Assembly: GCA_028283655.1 (NCBI GenBank)
Contig: JAPWKE010000002.1
Span: 102,501 to 166,500 of the forward strand
Direction of reading: 5' to 3'
DNA length: 64,000 nt
From: Acidobacteriaceae bacterium
GTDB taxonomy: Bacteria > Acidobacteriota > Terriglobia > Terriglobales > Acidobacteriaceae
Shown piece by piece: positions 33,672 to 41,996 of the stretch (positions are counted from its first letter, which is position 1; every line of letters starts with the position of its first letter). The notes under the pieces were generated by a model, which saw nothing but the letters and a program-made list of their open reading frames with translations, did no database searches and had not been told where the DNA came from. Position numbers and translations under genes: made by a program.

Positions 33672-34346
33672 ATGCGAACCATCGACGTAACCCGCGGCGT
33701 CCGAGTTGTTGACACCCGCTCCACCGCCAGCCTCCTCAGCCAGGTTCTCTGGATCACCGCAGCCGGCTTTGTCACCACCGCCGCCGGAGCCTACGTGGCT
33801 CCCGCGCTGCTCGGCGGCATCGGCTTCGGCGCGCTCATGCTTGCGACCATCGCGCTCATCTTCGGCGTCAACATCGCCTCGCGCCGCTCGCCCGGCCTCG
33901 CGCTTGTGCTCTTCTACGCCTTCACCTTCCTCATGGGTGTTGAAGTCGGCCCGCTCATCAAGGCGTACCTGCACGTCCCAGGCGGCCAGCTGGTGGTCTT
34001 CCAGGCGGCAGGAACCACCGCGCTCGGCATGGCCGTCATGGCTGCCATCGCTCAGGTCGCCAACTTTGACTACCAGCGCGTCGGCCGCACCGCCACGTGG
34101 TGCCTGCTTGGCCTCTGCCTCATCGGTGTGCTCGGCATGTTCGTCCACTTTGTCTCGCCGGGCTTGTATGCGTGGGCTTCGCTGGCCATCTTCAGCGTTC
34201 TGCTTCTAGTGGATTTCATGCGACTTCGCGACGGTGCCCAGGGCTTGCCCCCGGTCGTCATGGCTCTCAGCATCTATCTCGACGCGTTGAACATATTCAT
34301 CGCTCTCCTGCAGATCTTCGGCGGCAACTCCCGCTCGCGCGATTAG
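33672..34346 (+). CDS. Bax inhibitor-1 (BI-1)/YccA-family membrane protein
   Basis: 224 aa from ATG 33672, with GGGAA upstream. Seven hydrophobic helices follow an N-terminal cytoplasmic segment; FYAFTFLMGVEVGPLI and ALSIYLDALNIFIALLQIFG (the last helix with its Asp) are typical of the TMBIM/YccA family, which form pH-sensitive calcium channels or modulate FtsH. The gene ends GNSRSRD, and its stop codon lies in a 22-bp exact tandem duplication. Confidence 0.9.
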   Translation: MRTIDVTRGVRVVDTRSTASLLSQVLWITAAGFVTTAAGAYVAPALLGGIGFGALMLATIALIFGVNIASRRSPGLALVLFYAFTFLMGVEVGPLIKAYLHVPGGQLVVFQAAGTTALGMAVMAAIAQVANFDYQRVGRTATWCLLGLCLIGVLGMFVHFVSPGLYAWASLAIFSVLLLVDFMRLRDGAQGLPPVVMALSIYLDALNIFIALLQIFGGNSRSRD

Positions 34347-34374
34347 CAACTCCCGCTCGCGCGATTAGCAACTC
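34325..34374 (+). repeat. 22-bp tandem duplication over the BI-1 stop codon
   Basis: The unit from 34325 to 34346 is repeated exactly at 34347-34368, and its first six bases occur a third time at 34369-34374. Unit one encodes the last codons and TAG of the BI-1 gene. It probably arose by slippage and leaves the protein unchanged. Confidence 0.85.
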
Positions 34375-34381
34375 TTTGCAC

Positions 34382-34423
34382 AACGCCTGCGCTCGCCCTA
34401 TCGCGAGCGCAGGCGTTTTCTTT
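34382..34423 (+). terminator. Intrinsic terminator after BI-1 gene
   Basis: AACGCCTGCGCTCGC (34382-34396) pairs perfectly with GCGAGCGCAGGCGTT (34403-34417), followed by TTCTTT. The stem has 15 bp with a 6-nt loop. Confidence 0.9.
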
Positions 34424-34478
34424 GCAGCAGGGTGCGATACTTGAGACGATTCCTCCTGCAGTTTGCAGCTTGAACGTT

Positions 34479-35552
34479 ATGGACACACCCAACGAACTCA
34501 ACGAAGTCGTTCTTCCGCAGCCGGTCGTTGGCCCGCTCACGCGCTCGGCCATCTTCCTTACGCTCTGCATCCGCAACGACGACGCGGCTTACGACGCCGT
34601 GCGCGATTTTCTGCCCGGGCTCTCCGGCCTCATCCGCGCCATCGAGTTTCGCGACGTCGAAGCAGGCCTCACCTGCATCGCAGGCTTCGGTTCCGGCGCC
34701 TGGGACAAGCTCTTCGGCGCTCCTCGCCCCGCCGAGCTGCATCCCTTCAAGGAGCTTCGCTCCGCAGACCGCATCGCCCCGTCCACGCCCGGCGATCTCT
34801 TCTTCCACATCCGCGCCAAGCGCATGGACCTCTGCTTCGAAATGGCCACGCAGCTCATGGCCGCTCTCGGCTCCAGCGTAGAAGTCGCAGACGAGGTCCA
34901 CGGCTTCCGCTACTTCGACGACCGTGATGTGCTCGGCTTCGTCGACGGCACCGAGAACCCGCGCGCCCGCGCTGCTACCGAAGCCGCGATCATCGGTACG
35001 GAAGACCGCGCCTTCTGCGGCGGCAGCTACGTCATCGTGCAGAAGTATCTCCACAAGCTCGACGCCTGGAACACGCTGCCCACCGAGATGCAGGAGAAGA
35101 TCATCGGCCGCAAGAAGCTCTCGGACGTCGAACTCTCCGACGCGGAGAAGCCCGCCTACGCGCACAACGCGCTCACCAACATCGAAGAGAACGGCAAACA
35201 GCTCCAGATCCTGCGCGACAATATGCCCTTCGGCCGTCCTGGCCACGGTGAGTTCGGCACCTACTTCATCGGTTACTGCCGCACACCGCGCGTCACGGAA
35301 CTCATGCTCGAAAACATGTTCCTCGGCAACCCGCCGGGCAACTACGATCGCATCCTCGACTTCAGCACCGCCATCACCGGCGCACTTTTCTTCATGCCCA
35401 CGGCAGACTTTCTCGACGCCGTCTCCGCCGAAACCCCGAACCCCGCAGCGACCATCGCCCCACCTGCTGCATCTACACCAGAGCCCACGCCCACCAGCGT
35501 GCCCGACACCTCACTCAAGATAGGATCACTGAAGGGAGCCAAGGATGAATAA
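34479..35552 (+). CDS. DyP-type haem peroxidase, encapsulin cargo
   Basis: 357 aa from ATG 34479. The distal motif GFVDGTENP carries the catalytic Asp. The proximal His is likely in AYAHNALTN, and the distal Arg is in ILRDNMPFG. A proline-rich linker (about 310-343) leads to the tail TSLKIGSLKG, a close match to the encapsulin cargo-loading peptide. The peroxidase should therefore be packed inside the shell encoded next. It oxidises phenolics or dyes with hydrogen peroxide; the natural substrate is unknown. The stop overlaps the shell gene by 8 bp. Confidence 0.95.
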   Translation: MDTPNELNEVVLPQPVVGPLTRSAIFLTLCIRNDDAAYDAVRDFLPGLSGLIRAIEFRDVEAGLTCIAGFGSGAWDKLFGAPRPAELHPFKELRSADRIAPSTPGDLFFHIRAKRMDLCFEMATQLMAALGSSVEVADEVHGFRYFDDRDVLGFVDGTENPRARAATEAAIIGTEDRAFCGGSYVIVQKYLHKLDAWNTLPTEMQEKIIGRKKLSDVELSDAEKPAYAHNALTNIEENGKQLQILRDNMPFGRPGHGEFGTYFIGYCRTPRVTELMLENMFLGNPPGNYDRILDFSTAITGALFFMPTADFLDAVSAETPNPAATIAPPAASTPEPTPTSVPDTSLKIGSLKGAKDE

Positions 35553-36348
35553 CCTTCACCGCGAGCTTGCACCGATCTCCGACGCCGCCTGGGCCGAGAT
35601 CGAAGAAGAAGCGACACGCACACTCAAGCGTTACATCGCCGGCCGCCGCATCGTCGACGTACCCACCCCCGGTGGCATTGCGTTGCCCGCTGTTGGTACC
35701 GGCCATCTGCAGCAGATCGCCGCACCCGGCGAAGGCATCCTCGCGCGCCAGCGTGAGGTCAAGCCGCTCGTCGAACTGCGCGTCCCGTTCACACTCTCTC
35801 GTCAGGCCATCGACGATGTCGAGCGTGGCTCCGAAGACTCCGACTGGCAGCCCGTCAAGGACGCCGCGAAGTCCATCGCCTTTGCTGAAGATCGCACCAT
35901 CTTCGACGGCTACGCCAGCGCCGGTATTCAGGGCATCCGCGAAGCCAGCAGCAACCCCATCGTCTCGCTGCCCGCTGACGTTCGCGACTACCCCGACGCC
36001 ATCGCCCATGCCATCAGCCAGCTTCGCCTCGACGGCGTCAACGGCCCCTACACTGTCGCTCTCGGAGCGAAGGAGTACACCGAACTCGCCGAGACCCGCG
36101 ACCACGGCTACCCCGTGCTCGAGCATCTGAAGCGCATCGTGAACGGTGAGCTGATCTTCGCTCCGGCCATCGAAGGTGCTTTCGTGCTCACCACGCGCGG
36201 TGGCGACTTTGAACTCACCATTGGCCAGGACGTCTCCATCGGCTACCTCAGCCACACGGACACTACCGTCCAGCTCTACCTGCAGGAAAGCTTCGTCTTC
36301 CGTGTTCTCACCACAGAAGCCTCTGTCGTACTCTCTGCAGCGAAGTAA
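35545..36348 (+). CDS. Encapsulin shell protein, family 1 (linocin-M18 like)
   Basis: 267 aa, the usual length of T=1 family 1 encapsulins (about 24-nm shells of 60 subunits) with HK97-type fold. The N-terminus MNNLHRELAPISDAAWAEIEEEA, the RRIVDVPTPGG segment, and the C-terminal FELTIGQDVSIGYLSHTDTTVQLYLQESFVFRV are characteristic. The preceding DyP gene overlaps it by 8 bp, so cargo and shell are made together. Its role is probably a peroxide-handling nanocompartment. Confidence 0.96.
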   Translation: MNNLHRELAPISDAAWAEIEEEATRTLKRYIAGRRIVDVPTPGGIALPAVGTGHLQQIAAPGEGILARQREVKPLVELRVPFTLSRQAIDDVERGSEDSDWQPVKDAAKSIAFAEDRTIFDGYASAGIQGIREASSNPIVSLPADVRDYPDAIAHAISQLRLDGVNGPYTVALGAKEYTELAETRDHGYPVLEHLKRIVNGELIFAPAIEGAFVLTTRGGDFELTIGQDVSIGYLSHTDTTVQLYLQESFVFRVLTTEASVVLSAAK

Positions 36349-36361
36349 GCAAGAGCCTTCC

Positions 36362-36395
36362 AAAAAGCCACGGCCCTATAGAGCCGTGGTTTTTT
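36362..36395 (+). terminator. Intrinsic terminator after encapsulin
   Basis: CCACGGC (36368-36374) pairs with GCCGTGG (36383-36389), extended by A5 against T6. The U tract ends at 36395. Confidence 0.9.
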
Positions 36396-36426
36396 AATCT
36401 TCTGCAGCACTGCTCTGACGAATTCC

Positions 36427-36455
36427 GTTGAACCAAGATTTCAGTTGAACCAAGA
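36427..36455. repeat. Exact 12-bp direct repeat upstream of DUF2071 gene
   Basis: GTTGAACCAAGA occurs at 36427-36438 and 36444-36455, a 17-bp period, 32-60 bp before ATG 36487. It could be an operator or a local duplication. Confidence 0.4.
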
Positions 36456-36486
36456 CGGTTGCTCCTGCATCTTAGGTAGCAGACCT

Positions 36487-37212
36487 ATGTCGACCTTCCT
36501 CACAGCCGAGTGGCGCAAGCTCATCATGGCGCAGTACGAAGTCGCGCCCGAGACGCTGACCCCGTACCTCCCCGCCGGGGTGGAGCTCGACCTGTTCGAG
36601 GGCAAATGCTTCGTCTCCGTCGTCGGATTTCTCTTCGACCACGTTCGCCTGAAGGGCCTGCCCATCCCCGGTCACACGTCGTTTGAGGAGATCAACCTCC
36701 GCTTCTACGTGCGCCGCCCGGAAGCCCCCGACGGCCAGCCCCGCCGCGGCGTCGTCTTCCTCCGCGAGTTCGTCCCACGCTCCGCCATCACCTGGATCGC
36801 GCGCGCCTTCTACGGCGAGCCCTACTCGACCATGCCGACGCAGCATCACATCCGCGGCAACGACCACACCCTCTTCGTGGAGTACGGATGGAAGCACCAC
36901 GGCCACTGGCAGAGCCTCGGCGTCGAAGCCGAACTCGCCCCCCGCGACATCGTCCCCGGCAGCATCGAGGAGTTCATCACCGAACACTACTGGGGCTACA
37001 CCCGCCGCAAGGACGGCAGCACCTGGGAGTACGCCGTCCACCACCCCAGCTGGCAGGTCTACCCCATCAAACGCTTCGACATCATGGCCGACTTCGGCGA
37101 CCTCTACGGCTCCTTCATGGCAGGCATCGACCCCAAGCAACCCGCCAGCGTCCTCCTGGCCGAAGGTTCCCCCGTCAGCGTCGAATCCCACTCCGGCGAA
37201 CGCCTCAAATAA
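36487..37212 (+). CDS. DUF2071 protein (YqjF-like)
   Basis: 241 aa from ATG 36487. The sequence fits DUF2071: AEWRKLIMAQYEVAPETLTPYLPAGVELDLFEGKCFVSVVGF at 7-48, then EINLRFYVR and GVVFLREFVPRSAITWIARAFYGEPY. Members are soluble beta-rich proteins related to acetoacetate decarboxylase folds; no activity can be assigned. There is no signal peptide. It is a single gene between two terminator/repeat regions. Confidence 0.88.
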   Translation: MSTFLTAEWRKLIMAQYEVAPETLTPYLPAGVELDLFEGKCFVSVVGFLFDHVRLKGLPIPGHTSFEEINLRFYVRRPEAPDGQPRRGVVFLREFVPRSAITWIARAFYGEPYSTMPTQHHIRGNDHTLFVEYGWKHHGHWQSLGVEAELAPRDIVPGSIEEFITEHYWGYTRRKDGSTWEYAVHHPSWQVYPIKRFDIMADFGDLYGSFMAGIDPKQPASVLLAEGSPVSVESHSGERLK

Positions 37213-37300
37213 GGCAGAGCGTGGAGGATAGGGATAGGGAGTAGGAAAAGCAGGAAAGTAAGCCCCGGCGTACTCCCGACTCTTCACCACACCTACGCAC

Positions 37301-37335
37301 TGCCATCCCGAACGCCATGGGGAACCCGCGTGTCG
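37301..37335 (+). repeat. Dispersed intergenic repeat, family A
   Basis: The copy reads TGCCATCCCGAACGCC...GGGAACCCGCG. A family B motif starts 70 bp after its first base, giving a composite element. Confidence 0.6.
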
Positions 37336-37370
37336 CTGACAAGCCATGCTCTCTTCCCGTCCACAACTTC

Positions 37371-37420
37371 CTTCGCGTCTCCTTTGCGTCCGCTGCGACC
37401 TTTGCGTCGAGGCTTTCCTG
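37371..37420 (+). repeat. Dispersed intergenic repeat, family B
   Basis: The stretch CTTCGCGTCTCCTTTGCGTC and ACCTTTGCGTCGAGGC is a degenerate copy of the 'TTCGCG/TTTGCG' repeat also found at 39265, 41848, 44581 and 48226. Confidence 0.5.
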
Positions 37421-37457
37421 CTCCCGCACAAACGCCACGCTCTACCCTCTACTCCTC

Positions 37458-37463
37458 TAAACT
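37458..37463 (+). promoter_or_regulatory. -10-like hexamer TAAACT before adenosine deaminase
   Basis: TAAACT, at the end of a family C CTACCCTCTACT stretch, is followed by AAAGGC and ATG 37470. The 6-nt gap suggests a leaderless transcript. Confidence 0.35.
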
Positions 37464-37469
37464 AAAGGC

Positions 37470-38498
37470 ATGGCGCGCATGCAAGACAAGATCGACAAAG
37501 CCGAATGGCTTCAATGGCTTCCGAAGGCCGAGCTTCACCTCCACCTCGAAGGCTCCATCACGCCCTCCACGCTCGTCGAGCTCTCGCACCGTAACGATGC
37601 CGTCCCGCTCACCCTCCAGCAGGCCGCAAACATCTACCAGTACCACGACTTCCCCAGCTTCCTGATGTCCTTCAAAGGCGTCACCGAACGCCTCCACACG
37701 CCCGCCGACTACGAGCTCATTACCTACAACATGGTCCGCGACCTTGCCCTCCAGGGCGTCCGCCACGCCGAGGCATACCTCTCCATCGGCATCCTCTACC
37801 GCTTCGCCCGCCTCGACGTCGACGACGTCATGCTCGCCGCCGAACGCGGCCGCAAGCGCGCCGAGCAGGAGTTCGGCGTCTCGCTCCTCTGGATCATCGA
37901 TGCCGTCCGCCACTTCGGCCTCGAAGAGTGCCGCCGCGTCTTCCTCAAAGCCGCTGAGCTCAAGAAGGACATGCCCTCCATCGTCGGCATCGGCATCGGT
38001 GGCGACGAAGCCCGCGGCCCCGCACACGACTTCCGCGACCTCTACGCCGAAGCCAAAGCCAACGGCCTCCACCTTACCTGCCACGCCGGAGAATCCACCG
38101 GCCCCGAAAGCGTCTGGTCTGCAATCAACATCGGCGCCGAACGCATCGGCCATGCCCTCACCGCGATCGACGACGAGGACCTCATCGACGTCCTCGCCCG
38201 CAGACAGATCCCGCTCGAGCTCAACGTCACCTCGAACCTCCGCACCGGCTGCTGCAAAGCCCTCGACCTGCACCCCGTAAAGCGGTACTTCGAAGAGGGC
38301 CTGATGATCACGCTGAACAGTGACGATCCACCCTTCTTCGGCGCCAACCTCCTCGAGGAGTACCTCCTCGTCGAGCGCGAGTTCGCCTTCAGCCTCGAAC
38401 AGATGCGCGAGCTCGCCGCAAACAGCGTCGAAGCCAGCTTCCTCCGCCCCGACCGCAAACTCCAGCTACTCGGCGAAATCGAGCAGTACGGCTTCTAG
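37470..38498 (+). CDS. Adenosine deaminase
   Basis: 342 aa. The zinc-binding motif HLHLEGS begins at H23, and E27 follows. HAGE in LTCHAGESTGPESV carries the next His and catalytic Glu, and LNSDDPPFFG supplies the zinc-binding Asp. It hydrolyses adenosine (or adenine or modified purines) to inosine-type products. Bacterial members of this family are hard to separate into adenosine, adenine and aminofutalosine deaminases from sequence alone; no menaquinone-pathway gene is adjacent to favour the last. Confidence 0.9.
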   Translation: MARMQDKIDKAEWLQWLPKAELHLHLEGSITPSTLVELSHRNDAVPLTLQQAANIYQYHDFPSFLMSFKGVTERLHTPADYELITYNMVRDLALQGVRHAEAYLSIGILYRFARLDVDDVMLAAERGRKRAEQEFGVSLLWIIDAVRHFGLEECRRVFLKAAELKKDMPSIVGIGIGGDEARGPAHDFRDLYAEAKANGLHLTCHAGESTGPESVWSAINIGAERIGHALTAIDDEDLIDVLARRQIPLELNVTSNLRTGCCKALDLHPVKRYFEEGLMITLNSDDPPFFGANLLEEYLLVEREFAFSLEQMRELAANSVEASFLRPDRKLQLLGEIEQYGF

Positions 38499-38542
38499 CC
38501 AGAGCGCAGAGGGCAGGATGTAGAGCGTAGAAAGGCTACCCT

Positions 38543-39103
38543 CTACCTGGGCGCCGGTACCATCACCGCCCCAGGATCGACCTTCGGTATCCCGAAGTGC
38601 CCGCTCAGATGCACCAGATCCAGCGGCCTTAGCATCCCGCTTACTTCGATCAAATTCATCTGCTTCGGCCCGCGAATCAGCACCGTAATGTGATCAAAGT
38701 CCGCGCCGTTCATATGCATCCAGAGATCGGTGATCGGCTTATTCGGCTGCGCACTTTGCCCGGGAGTCGTACTCGCTTCCACCAGGTGCTTCCACCCGGC
38801 AGCGTTGTACGCATCCACAATCGTCTTCATGCTTTCGGGGAGATAGAACGCGGGTTCGTGAAAGCTGTACCGCTCAAACGTGATGCCAGTCAGCGCCGCA
38901 GGCGGCAAACTGCCATCGCCTAGAAACGCATCGAGCATATCCCGGTCCAGCGTAAACGCCGTATGTGTAGACGGTTGCGAGCTGATCCCGGCCAACGCTT
39001 CGGCCACTCCAGGCGGCTGCTTCTGGGCGGACGCACTCGGCATCACCGCACCAGAAAAAGACGTGACAGCAAGCAACAAGACAGCGAGCAAACTCTTTCG
39101 CAT
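38543..39103 (-). CDS. Hypothetical secreted protein
   Basis: 186 aa from ATG 39103, where GAGGGAGAAG lies 7-17 nt upstream. A signal peptide (MRKSLLAVLLLAVTSFSG to SASAQ) is followed by a mature domain of about 160 residues with few charges. A central segment WKHLVEASTTPGQSAQPNKP precedes a beta-rich end (DHITVLIRGPKQMNLIEVSGML). I recognise no named family. It stands alone between the deaminase and a VWFA gene read in the same direction as itself. Confidence 0.7.
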   Translation of the reverse strand: MRKSLLAVLLLAVTSFSGAVMPSASAQKQPPGVAEALAGISSQPSTHTAFTLDRDMLDAFLGDGSLPPAALTGITFERYSFHEPAFYLPESMKTIVDAYNAAGWKHLVEASTTPGQSAQPNKPITDLWMHMNGADFDHITVLIRGPKQMNLIEVSGMLRPLDLVHLSGHFGIPKVDPGAVMVPAPR

Positions 39104-39403
39104 GGGCAAACTTCTCCCTCGCCCCGTTAGACCCCACTTCTCCCACAGAAGTTTCGGCCTCTTCATCGCCCGCTCCCGCGCGACCAACTCCCTTTGCATA
39201 CGTAACGCCTGGACTTCGCACGAAAGCCTGGCCCTACGCCAACGCAGCGCCCTGCCAGAGATCTCCTCTGCATTCTCTCCGTGCCGTTCTCCGCGCCCTC
39301 TGCGTTCCCGCTTTCAGGCGCGGCATCCAAACGTAAAGCGGCCGCGGCAAACCTCACCGCGGCCACTCCTTACTCTCTACCCACTAACCCTCTACGCTCT
39401 GCC
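39104..39403. other. Intergenic region between the VWFA and secreted-protein genes
   Basis: The 300 bp hold no gene. From right to left they carry a CTACCCACTAACCCTCTACG family C stretch (39368-39410, reaching into the end of the VWFA gene), a GC-rich hairpin (39340-39364) and a degenerate family B repeat (39265-39320). The promoter of the secreted-protein gene should lie near 39104-39200, but I see no clear boxes. Confidence 0.5.
39336..39364 (-). terminator. Possible terminator after VWFA gene
   Basis: GGCCGCGG (39340-39347) and CCGCGGCC (39357-39364) form an 8-bp stem; on the reverse strand it is followed by GCTTTACG. The U tract is weak. Confidence 0.45.
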
Positions 39404-40423
39404 CTACGGCTCGGCCCGGGGCGCAAAGTACCCCTTCTTGGCCCTCACCTGGTACCCCTGATACCTCGGATCGGCAATCTGCAGATAGATCGTTCGGAAC
39501 GACCCATCCTGCTTGAAGTCCGACGGCACATAAATCAGCGAGTACTGGCTGCGCAACTCCACTTCGATGTTCTGGAAGCCTAATGCAATGTCATCAATCT
39601 TCGTCGGATAAAACGCCTGTCCACCTGTCGCATCGGCGATGCGCTGCAGCACCTCGTCACCCTTGCCGCGCGACGGTCCCGTGTTCGTCGAGATCGTATA
39701 CACAATCGTCTCTGCACGCTGACACATCTTGATCGCTTCCGACTCTTCCACGCGCGAGTAATCGTCGTCGCCGTCCGAAACCATCACAATCGCTTTACGA
39801 ACGCTGATGTCCTGGCGCAGCGTCAGCATCTGGTCGCGGCACGTCTTGTACAGCGCATCGAACAAGCTCGTTCCGCCACCGGGACGCAGCTTGCGAATAC
39901 CCGAACCCAGCATGTCCACGCGGTTGGTAAAGTCCTGTGTCACGTTCGTCTGCACATCGAAGCCTTCGACAAACGCACGATCATCCGGATGCATCACCTG
40001 CAGCAGGAAGTCCGTGGCAGACTGCAGCTCGAACGTAAAGCGCTGGCGAATGGAGCTCGACGTATCGATCATCAAACCCACGCGCAGCGGCAGGTTCGTC
40101 TGCTGCTTGAAGCTCAGCACGCGCTCCGGTGGACGACCATCGTCCAGCAATCCAAAGCTCTGCTGCTGTAATCCCGTGGCGAACTGGCCCTTATGATTCG
40201 TCACCGTAAAGATCAAATCGACTTCTCGCGTCGTCACCTTCAGCGGCTCGTCGGTAGAGACCTGCTGGTTCTCGACCGAACCGTTCGCCGGCGCGGTCTT
40301 TGTGGGAGGAGTCGCGGTGGGTTGCTGCGGAGCAGCCTGCGCAGGAGTTTGCGCATGCATCAGTGACGCGGAGGGCACCAGCGCAGCCAGCATCAGCAGG
40401 CGCGCGGACTTCAGGAAGTTCAT
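39404..40423 (-). CDS. VWFA-domain protein, acidobacterial type (TIGR03436 like)
   Basis: 339 aa from ATG 40423. A signal peptide (ending SASLMHAQ) is followed by a Pro/Thr/Ala-rich linker and a VWA domain (about 110-320). A MIDAS-like DTSSS follows RVGLMI, with GGGTSLFDAL and VSDGDDDYSR completing the metal site. The beta-sandwich start TREVDLIFTVTNHKGQFATGL is the hallmark of the VWFA-related domain first catalogued in Acidobacteria. Such proteins bind metal-dependent ligands outside the cytoplasm; function is unknown. Confidence 0.9.
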   Translation of the reverse strand: MNFLKSARLLMLAALVPSASLMHAQTPAQAAPQQPTATPPTKTAPANGSVENQQVSTDEPLKVTTREVDLIFTVTNHKGQFATGLQQQSFGLLDDGRPPERVLSFKQQTNLPLRVGLMIDTSSSIRQRFTFELQSATDFLLQVMHPDDRAFVEGFDVQTNVTQDFTNRVDMLGSGIRKLRPGGGTSLFDALYKTCRDQMLTLRQDISVRKAIVMVSDGDDDYSRVEESEAIKMCQRAETIVYTISTNTGPSRGKGDEVLQRIADATGGQAFYPTKIDDIALGFQNIEVELRSQYSLIYVPSDFKQDGSFRTIYLQIADPRYQGYQVRAKKGYFAPRAEP

Positions 40424-40519
40424 GCTGCCTATGGTATCAACCGCAGCCCTCTCGTGGCACAACCTCGTTCCCCAGCCGCCAACCCCACCCCGCACCCACC
40501 TCGCCAGCCTCTTTCCAAC

Positions 40520-40554
40520 TTGCCATCCCGAACGCAGTGAGGGACCCGCATCTC
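40520..40554 (+). repeat. Dispersed intergenic repeat, family A
   Basis: The copy reads TTGCCATCCCGAACGCAGTG then AGGGACCCGC. It lies between divergent genes and lacks a following family B motif. Confidence 0.6.
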
Positions 40555-40632
40555 TCCCCGTCAGATCCCCCTGGCCCCTCCCCCCGCACTGTAAACTGAA
40601 CTCCCAACGGAACCCTTTCCGTTGGAGCCTCC

Positions 40633-41694
40633 ATGCCTCTCCGCCGTACTCTTCTCGCGTTCGCCGCGCTGACAGCCGCTCTGCTTGCTCTCCCAGCCCA
40701 GGCCCAGAAGAAACCCTGGCCCATCCGCGCCGTCATCGTCACCACCTACGAGCCCGGCAACGACACCGGCGACCAGCCCGGCGAGTTCCAGTTCTGGGTC
40801 GAGCGCGAGCACCTCGACGAGGTCATTGACTGGCCCGGCGGCCCCCGCGCCATCCGCGCCAATCACGACCACACCGTCCTCGGCATCGTTTCCGGCATCA
40901 ACCTCGTCAACAGCACGGCATCGCTCATGGCCCTCGGCCTCGACCCGCGCTTCGACCTCACCCACGCCTACTTCATCATCAACGGCATCGCCGGCATCGA
41001 CCCCAACGCCGGCTCCGTCGGCTCCGCTGCCTGGGCACGCTACGTCGTCGGCGACTTCATCCGCTACCTCGACCCTCGCGACGCCCCCAAAGACTGGCCT
41101 TACGGCTGGTTCCCCATGGGAGCCCTCAAGCCCAACCCCGACGTCATCCCCGAATCTCCCACCACCCGCCGCTCCAACCTCTACACCCTCAACATTCCCT
41201 TCGTGAACTGGGCCTACCAGCAGACCAAAGACCTCAAAATCGCCGACGACCCCAAGGTCGCCGACTTCCGCAAAGCCTTCAAGGAGTACCCCAACGCCGA
41301 CCACACGCCCGTTGTGATGGAAGGCGACGACTTCGCTTCGGACTTCTTCTGGCACGGCGCTGAATCCAACAAATTCGCCGAAGACTGGGTCAAGCTCTGG
41401 ACCAAAGGGAAGGGCACTTTCGTCATGACCAACACTGAAGACTCCGGCTTCATGAACGCCGTCGAGCGCCTCGGCCACATGCACCGCATCGACCCCAACC
41501 GCGTCCTCGTCCTGCGCACGGCCAGCAACTTCACCATCCCGCGCCCCGGCGAGCCGGCCGTTTCTTCGCTGACGGCCCCGTTCATCGGCGGCCGCATGGC
41601 TTTTGAAAGCGCCTACCTCTGCGGCAGCACGGTCCTGCACAAACTGCTCGACAACTGGAAGACCACCTACAGCACCGTTCCCTCAGCCAAATAG
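40633..41694 (+). CDS. Purine nucleoside permease (NUP)-family protein
   Basis: 353 aa. The signal peptide ends LLALPAQAQ. The mature part (KKPWPIRAVIVTTYEPGNDTGDQPGEFQFWVERE; AYFIINGIAGIDPNAGSVGSAAWARYVVGD; MTNTEDSGFMNAVERL) matches PF06516, named from yeast NUP nucleoside permeases. Bacterial members are secreted or periplasmic phosphorylase-like folds, and the permease label may be misleading. GGAG lies upstream of ATG 40633, just after a small hairpin AACGGAA/TTTCCGTT. Confidence 0.85.
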   Translation: MPLRRTLLAFAALTAALLALPAQAQKKPWPIRAVIVTTYEPGNDTGDQPGEFQFWVEREHLDEVIDWPGGPRAIRANHDHTVLGIVSGINLVNSTASLMALGLDPRFDLTHAYFIINGIAGIDPNAGSVGSAAWARYVVGDFIRYLDPRDAPKDWPYGWFPMGALKPNPDVIPESPTTRRSNLYTLNIPFVNWAYQQTKDLKIADDPKVADFRKAFKEYPNADHTPVVMEGDDFASDFFWHGAESNKFAEDWVKLWTKGKGTFVMTNTEDSGFMNAVERLGHMHRIDPNRVLVLRTASNFTIPRPGEPAVSSLTAPFIGGRMAFESAYLCGSTVLHKLLDNWKTTYSTVPSAK

Positions 41695-41847
41695 CCGGGC
41701 AGCGTCACCAACGCTGCATCACGAACGCCGCATCGCAACCCGAAGAGCGCCACGTTTCGTCCACTCCACCTTGGCGAAACTTGGCGCTCTTCGCGTCGCG
41801 GCGTCTTCTTTCCCTCGCGCCACCATAAGCCCCCGCATAGCCACAAC

Positions 41848-41903
41848 CTTCGCGTACGTCGCGCTTAAGCTTTGCGCACTTCGCGTTAAGGCCTTCTCCC
41901 CCT
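41848..41903 (+). repeat. Dispersed intergenic repeat, family B
   Basis: CCTTCGCGTACGTCGCGCTT, AAGCTTTGCGCACTTCGCG and TTAAGGCC closely match the copy at 44581. A more degenerate piece lies at 41770-41815. The 302-bp gap between the NUP gene and aspS is otherwise empty apart from the terminator. Confidence 0.6.
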
Positions 41904-41945
41904 CGCCACTGGCCAACGTTGAAGCAGAAAAGGGCACCCCCAAAC

Positions 41946-41987
41946 AAAAAAGTGCGGGCCAGTCATCATGACTGACCCGCACTTTTT
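41946..41987. terminator. Bidirectional intrinsic terminator
   Basis: Arms at 41946-41964 and 41969-41987 form a long stem with GTGCGGG/CCCGCAC and CAGTCA/TGACTG cores, flanked by A5 and T5. It separates the convergent NUP-family gene and aspS. Confidence 0.92.
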
Positions 41988-41996
41988 GAAAAGCTG

